Shown: piece after piece, positions 60,279 through 64,000 of the stretch
Layout of the letters: each line of letters opens with the position of its first letter
Position numbering within the stretch: position 1 is the first letter of the stretch
Source of the DNA: Polyangiaceae bacterium
GTDB lineage: Bacteria; Myxococcota_A; Polyangia; Polyangiales; Polyangiaceae
Assembly (NCBI GenBank): GCA_016712345.1
Contig: JADJRH010000002.1
Location: 62,001-126,000 of the forward strand
Reading direction: 5' to 3'
Length of the DNA stretch: 64,000 nucleotides
Notes under the pieces: generated by a model
What the model saw: only the letters and a program-made list of their open reading frames with translations
What the model was told of the DNA's origin: nothing
Databases searched by the model: none
Position numbers and translations under genes: made by a program

Positions 60279-61247
60279 ATGGCCAGGGTGTTCGCGTCCT
60301 GTTTTGCCGCTTCTGTCTGTGCGTTTTCACTTGTCGGCTGTGGTGAATCCCGGGCGAATACCCATCAAGGCGCCGTTGTGTTTGGCATCACGTCCGACTT
60401 TCAGCCCGGGCCTGATATCGCACGTCTCCAGGCTGACCTTCAAGTGGAGGAGGGCGCCGTCAAAACGCTTGTGTGGGCGGCTGGAAAAACGCCCGAACTA
60501 ACCTTCCCATTGGAAGTGAGAGCCGAAAACGGCGCGGCCGACGCTCTTGTAACGCTCCGTTTGTCTGGGTATGAAGGGTTTGGTTCCGCCGAAATCCCCT
60601 TTGTTGAGCGAACTATTTCTACCCATTTTGTTGCAGAAAAAACGCTCCTTGCCCGCACCCATTTAGAATGGGAATGTGTACCCAATTACCACTTACCGGG
60701 CGGCGATTTGGCGCCGATCTGTAAACCACCCCTCACCTGTGTGGCTGCTGAATGTGATGACCCGTTTGTTGAACCTTCCCACTTAGAAGTGTACACACCA
60801 AACTGGTTTTCAGATTTTGCCGACGCGTGCCGACCTGAAGGTGCCGGCCCACCGGAGGTAATGGTAGGTCAGGGGCTTGAAACGTTTTCACCCCTCTCGC
60901 CAGCGGCACCCCTCATGATGGAAAAAGGCTCACAGGGCGGCTACCATGTTTGGATTGCTCTGAGGCAAAAAAATTTGCACCAAAAGGGCTCTTATACGTC
61001 CGTTTCAATAGAGCGAAACGACACGCTTGAAGAGCTTTGTGCGGTTGAAATTCCGTGGGATTTTACCCCCATTGGAGACGGGGAGGTCGGGTGCGAGCTG
61101 GCCGGCATTCGATGTGTTGTGAGTTACGATGCTGCTGCCGCCGCCGCCCTTACCGGTAAAGAAGTGGTAGTCAAAGCAAGGGTAGTAGACCTATTGGGTG
61201 ATGTGGGGTTTGGAGAGCAGGCAACCATGTTGACCCCACCTCCTTAG
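60279..61247 (+). CDS. Lipoprotein of unknown function
   Basis: 322 aa with a lipobox (FSLVGC, Cys about residue 21). The mature part is beta-rich with about eight cysteines (CVPNYHLPGGDLAPICKPPLTCVAAECDDPF). Last gene of the operon. Its TAG stop is completed by the first base of the second MITE. Confidence 0.82.
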   Translation: MARVFASCFAASVCAFSLVGCGESRANTHQGAVVFGITSDFQPGPDIARLQADLQVEEGAVKTLVWAAGKTPELTFPLEVRAENGAADALVTLRLSGYEGFGSAEIPFVERTISTHFVAEKTLLARTHLEWECVPNYHLPGGDLAPICKPPLTCVAAECDDPFVEPSHLEVYTPNWFSDFADACRPEGAGPPEVMVGQGLETFSPLSPAAPLMMEKGSQGGYHVWIALRQKNLHQKGSYTSVSIERNDTLEELCAVEIPWDFTPIGDGEVGCELAGIRCVVSYDAAAAAALTGKEVVVKARVVDLLGDVGFGEQATMLTPPP

Positions 61248-61388
61248 GTGGCTGGTGTTTTTCTACTGCGCGCCCCGCTGACGCGTCCTCGCTGCGCTTC
61301 CGGTGCTCAAATACGCAGAGTATGTTCCGCTCCGGGTCTCGCTCGGACGCGTGATCGGGGCTGCTCGTGACGAAAAACACCAGCCACC
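61247..61388. mobile_element. TA-flanked MITE, copy 2 (inverted)
   Basis: A 142-bp element, nearly identical to copy 1 when reverse-complemented apart from the 53-bp central difference. Same inverted termini and TA flanks. It lies between the stop of the lipoprotein gene and the convergent sensor kinase. The two copies bracket 61-kb-end-facing exported-protein genes in opposite orientations. Confidence 0.88.
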
Positions 61389-61401
61389 TAGCACCTACCC
61401 A

Positions 61402-63102
61402 TCAGCTCTTGGCTTTTTTGCGCCTCCTTCGGGCAACACTTTGTAAGACGTTGCGCAGGTCGGTCACGTCAAAAGGTTTTTCAATGTGCTTGTTGGGCAC
61501 ACTTTCGAGAAACTCGGCGGCGTGTTTGGTGAACGCTCCACCTGTCATAAATACCATGGCATCCAACAATTCAGGCGCGTTGTGAGCTACCCACGCGTGA
61601 ACCGCCATGCCCGATACCTCCGGCATCATCAGGTCGCACAAAATCGCATCAAACGTGCGGTCACTTTGCAAAACTTCAAATGCGTGTTTACCCGACTCTA
61701 CAAGAGTCACATCAAAATGTTCTTCCAGGAGCACTTGCAACGTGGCGCGCAGGGTTTCTTCGTCGTCGACAACAAGAACTCGGGCCTTTTTCTCCTCATA
61801 CGTGTGGGAGCGTGAACTCACGGGGTTGGGAGTGGGCCTGTCGTCACTGTTTCCAATGGGTAGGCGGAGTATAAATTCAGAACCTTTTCCAAGTTGGCTC
61901 TTGACGTCAATACTACCACCGTGGCTGCCAAGAATATCCCGGCAAATAGAGAGCCCGAGGCCAGAACCTTGACCCTTTTGTTTGGTGGTAAAAAACGGGT
62001 CAAACAAGCGCGGCAAGTTCTCCGGCGCAATCCCATGCCCTGTGTCTGAAATAGAAACGAAGACTTCTGCACCCGACTGCCATGTTCGAATGTGAACCCG
62101 ATTGCGCTCTGGAGCCCCCTCGTCAATTGCGTGCGCCGCGTTGACAAGCAGGTTGAGAAATACCTGCGATAAGCGACCTTGATTGGCTGTGATTGCCTGA
62201 ATTGGTCCGAGGTCTTTTTCAACAGTGGCCCGAAATCGCAACTCGTTTGCCGCCAAATCGAGCACTTTTTCGAGCAGGCTATTTACGTCGACTCCCGCGC
62301 GTTCATCGTTTTCAACCCGCGCAAAAGCCGTGAGGTCGCGTGCAATGCGGCCCACCTGGCGAGCCCCATCGGTGGCTGTATCCGCGCGCTGAGCGAGCAT
62401 GTCAATTGTCAGAAGGGCTTTTTGCACACCGCTTCGCGCAAACAGTCGGTTGGTTTTTTCAACTCCAAGTTCAGACTCCAAGTCATCTTTGAGACGTGAA
62501 AGCGCGCCCCCGATGGAGGGCAGATCGGCGCGCAGTCGCTCCAGATTCAAGAGCACATAGGTAATTGGATTGTTGACTTCGTGGGCGACACTCGCGGCCA
62601 GCAATCCCATGCTTGCCAATCGGTCGCGTTGGGCAAGCTCCGCCAAAAGCTGCCGCTTTTCGGAAACGTCGGTGGCAATCGCCGCAATTGCGGAGTTGCC
62701 TTCCCATGTCACTTCTACGCCGGCTACCTCGGCCAAAAACACAGATCCGTCGCGCCGGAGCAGCCGCCGTTCACGAAAAGGTGCCGAAGCGCGCCGCTCT
62801 TGAACGTCGCGCACTCTCTGTATGCTTGAATCGCGCTCATCCGGGTGCACGAGATCAAACGAGTTCGTGCCAACCAGCTCCGCCGCCGAACTGAAACCGT
62901 GCATGCTGGCAGCAGCGTGGTTTGCGTACGCAATCTTTCCATTGCGATGCACCAGCACCGCGTCGGGCAAGGCGTCCATCAGCGCTCGAAAGCCGTGCTC
63001 CGCGTTCTTTTCGGAATGCGGCGTTTCGTCGGGGCGTTTGCCCTGGGGACTTTCGGCGGCGTTCGCCTGCCCAACCTCGTCGGTTTGGTGTGGGTTCGAC
63101 AT
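61402..63102 (-). CDS. PAS hybrid histidine kinase with C-terminal receiver
   Basis: 566 aa, no membrane segment: a PAS domain (about 40-160, FRALMDALPDAVLVHRNGKIAYAN), HisKA with His in LAASVAHEVNNPITYVLLNLERL, an HATPase (VFLNLLVNAAHAID, ISDTGHGIAP, GLGLSICRDILG; about 290-400) and a receiver domain (VLVVDDEETLRATL, Asp in FDAILCDLMMPEV, Lys in HIEKPF; about 440-560). The receiver suggests a phosphorelay or feedback step. Its output partner is not in the window. Confidence 0.94.
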   Translation of the reverse strand: MSNPHQTDEVGQANAAESPQGKRPDETPHSEKNAEHGFRALMDALPDAVLVHRNGKIAYANHAAASMHGFSSAAELVGTNSFDLVHPDERDSSIQRVRDVQERRASAPFRERRLLRRDGSVFLAEVAGVEVTWEGNSAIAAIATDVSEKRQLLAELAQRDRLASMGLLAASVAHEVNNPITYVLLNLERLRADLPSIGGALSRLKDDLESELGVEKTNRLFARSGVQKALLTIDMLAQRADTATDGARQVGRIARDLTAFARVENDERAGVDVNSLLEKVLDLAANELRFRATVEKDLGPIQAITANQGRLSQVFLNLLVNAAHAIDEGAPERNRVHIRTWQSGAEVFVSISDTGHGIAPENLPRLFDPFFTTKQKGQGSGLGLSICRDILGSHGGSIDVKSQLGKGSEFILRLPIGNSDDRPTPNPVSSRSHTYEEKKARVLVVDDEETLRATLQVLLEEHFDVTLVESGKHAFEVLQSDRTFDAILCDLMMPEVSGMAVHAWVAHNAPELLDAMVFMTGGAFTKHAAEFLESVPNKHIEKPFDVTDLRNVLQSVARRRRKKAKS

Positions 63103-63224
63103 GGCCCTTCAAAACTAGTCCTAAAAGAAGCGATAAGGAATGGATGATTGCGCTCCCCGCTTTTCCGTTAGGCACGACCTTCCCCGCGCGATGAGCCGGT
63201 GCTACGCCGCGGCCCCCTTTCGTC

Positions 63225-64000
63225 ATGGCACAGTCGAGCAACGAGTCCACACCTGCCGAACAGCCTTCGCGCCTCGCACGACTCGGTGAGGCCTGCGTCT
63301 TCGGCGTATGTGTCGCCGCGCTCGCTGCGGTTCCCACCGCGCTTCGAACGAGCGCTCAAGGCGGCCATTTTTTTGACGGGTTAATCGTCGGAGATGCCGC
63401 GCTTCTGCCCATTGTCACGCTGTCGATCGTGATGTTGCGCGCCGCCGGTCGAGGTGTACGCGGACTCATTGGGCAGGCGCCAACGCGTGTGGATGTGCTT
63501 CGGATCGCGCTGTGGATCGGCCTTGCGCTTCCCGCGCTCGCGGTGCTCGCGACGCTTCTCAAAGCCGTCACACATCACCGCGGATTGGGTGGAGCCACGT
63601 TCGGCGTGTTTGGGTTGGCGGCTGTCGCGGCATCGGCGCTCCTTGCGTACAGGCTTGTTGACATCGGTGAAAAGCTTGTCGCAAAAGGCTTTAAATCGTG
63701 GGTTTTGGCAGCGATCGGTGCAGCCATCGGAGTGGCGCCTGTGCTCGTTGTCGCCGCGCCGCTCGCAAGCTCTGAAGCGGGTGCGGTGGGCGCCGCCATT
63801 GTGGACGGGCTCATTGCTGCGATTGCCATGGCCTTGATCGTGACAGTGGATCTCGGCCCGCGATGGCGCAAAATCGCCGGAGTTTGGGGTATTCCGTTTG
63901 CGGCATTGGTGCTGATCACCGCCACCGCACGTTTGGAGGCAACGCCTTCGGTGGGTAAAGCCGTGCAGGCCGGCGGTGGGCTCGCGGCAACCCTTCTGCA
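63225..64000 (+). CDS. Membrane protein, N-terminal part (runs off right edge)
   Basis: 258 codons are open from the ATG at 63225 to the window end. The translation has at least six strongly hydrophobic segments (for example ACVFGVCVAALAAVP, LPIVTLSIVMLRAA, IALWIGLALPALAVLATLL). Myxobacterial integral membrane proteins or sulfatase/transferase N termini can look like this. No soluble domain is reached. Nothing further can be said without the remainder. Confidence 0.8.
   Translation, partial: MAQSSNESTPAEQPSRLARLGEACVFGVCVAALAAVPTALRTSAQGGHFFDGLIVGDAALLPIVTLSIVMLRAAGRGVRGLIGQAPTRVDVLRIALWIGLALPALAVLATLLKAVTHHRGLGGATFGVFGLAAVAASALLAYRLVDIGEKLVAKGFKSWVLAAIGAAIGVAPVLVVAAPLASSEAGAVGAAIVDGLIAAIAMALIVTVDLGPRWRKIAGVWGIPFAALVLITATARLEATPSVGKAVQAGGGLAATLL

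Overview
The window is GC-rich chromosomal DNA. It most resembles the Myxococcota, probably the Polyangia side. The evidence is several Hanks-type Ser/Thr kinases fused to TPR or Pro/Ala-rich tails, Gly/Thr-rich lipoproteins ('GGAGG', 'GGTGG' linkers), Cys-rich lipoproteins with beta-propeller repeats, a bactofilin-like envelope protein behind an ECF sigma/anti-sigma pair, and PAS-kinase-receiver hybrids. This is inference from protein style; no rRNA or tRNA gene is present.

The left end (1 to about 10.1 kb) is a chromosomal integron. A full-length 337-aa IntI-type tyrosine recombinase lies at 9093-10106 on the minus strand. To its left is an array of cassettes separated by six attC sites, all exactly 101 bp by my reading (1024, 2327, 3514, 4777, 6057, 7258). 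A lone core site at about 8522-8528 marks attI. Position of the unpaired stem base, the match between each cassette start and the R'' arm of its own attC, and the toxin-antitoxin orientation all agree that the cassettes read on the minus strand, the same direction as intI. The platform is therefore the 'reverse' type, with attI beyond the 3' end of intI. One cassette carries a VapC-like toxin-antitoxin pair. The other six (one cut by the window edge) belong to one repeated family of about 1.2 kb in which I cannot support a protein gene.

From 10.3 to 18.4 kb lie envelope proteins (two small secreted/membrane proteins, two large Gly-rich lipoproteins, a TPR/PEGA-like protein) and a Ser/Thr kinase. 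From 18.5 to 28.8 kb come an NCS1 permease, a radical SAM plus CDP-alcohol phosphatidyltransferase pair, a peptidase-MA-like protein coupled to a very large coiled-coil membrane protein, a methyltransferase and an unknown basic protein. From 28.9 to 35.1 kb a tightly packed plus-strand run carries a TPR membrane protein, prmA, rsmE and a nucleoside/BMP-type ABC importer (ATPase plus two permeases). From 35.2 to 44.3 kb lie a CBS protein, a lipocalin, two kinase-TPR giants, a tiny gene with five copies of an eight-residue repeat, a glycosyltransferase and a cupin-like protein.

From 44.5 to 50.4 kb are aroA, cmk, a lipoprotein, and a sigma/anti-sigma/envelope-polymer operon. Then follow an LpxL-type acyltransferase, an MscS channel with a cyclic-nucleotide-binding domain, and a PhoB/PhoR-like two-component pair. 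From 55.6 kb to the end there are two inverted copies of a small TA-flanked MITE bracketing a four-gene exported-protein operon, then a PAS hybrid histidine kinase and a partial membrane protein.

Two signals cut across the annotation. The word GTGTAC (often as the palindrome GTGTACAC) looks strongly over-represented both in the integron cassettes and inside ordinary genes. Two perfect inverted repeats of 22 and 23 bp per arm sit inside the coding sequences of rsmE and the neighbouring ABC ATPase.
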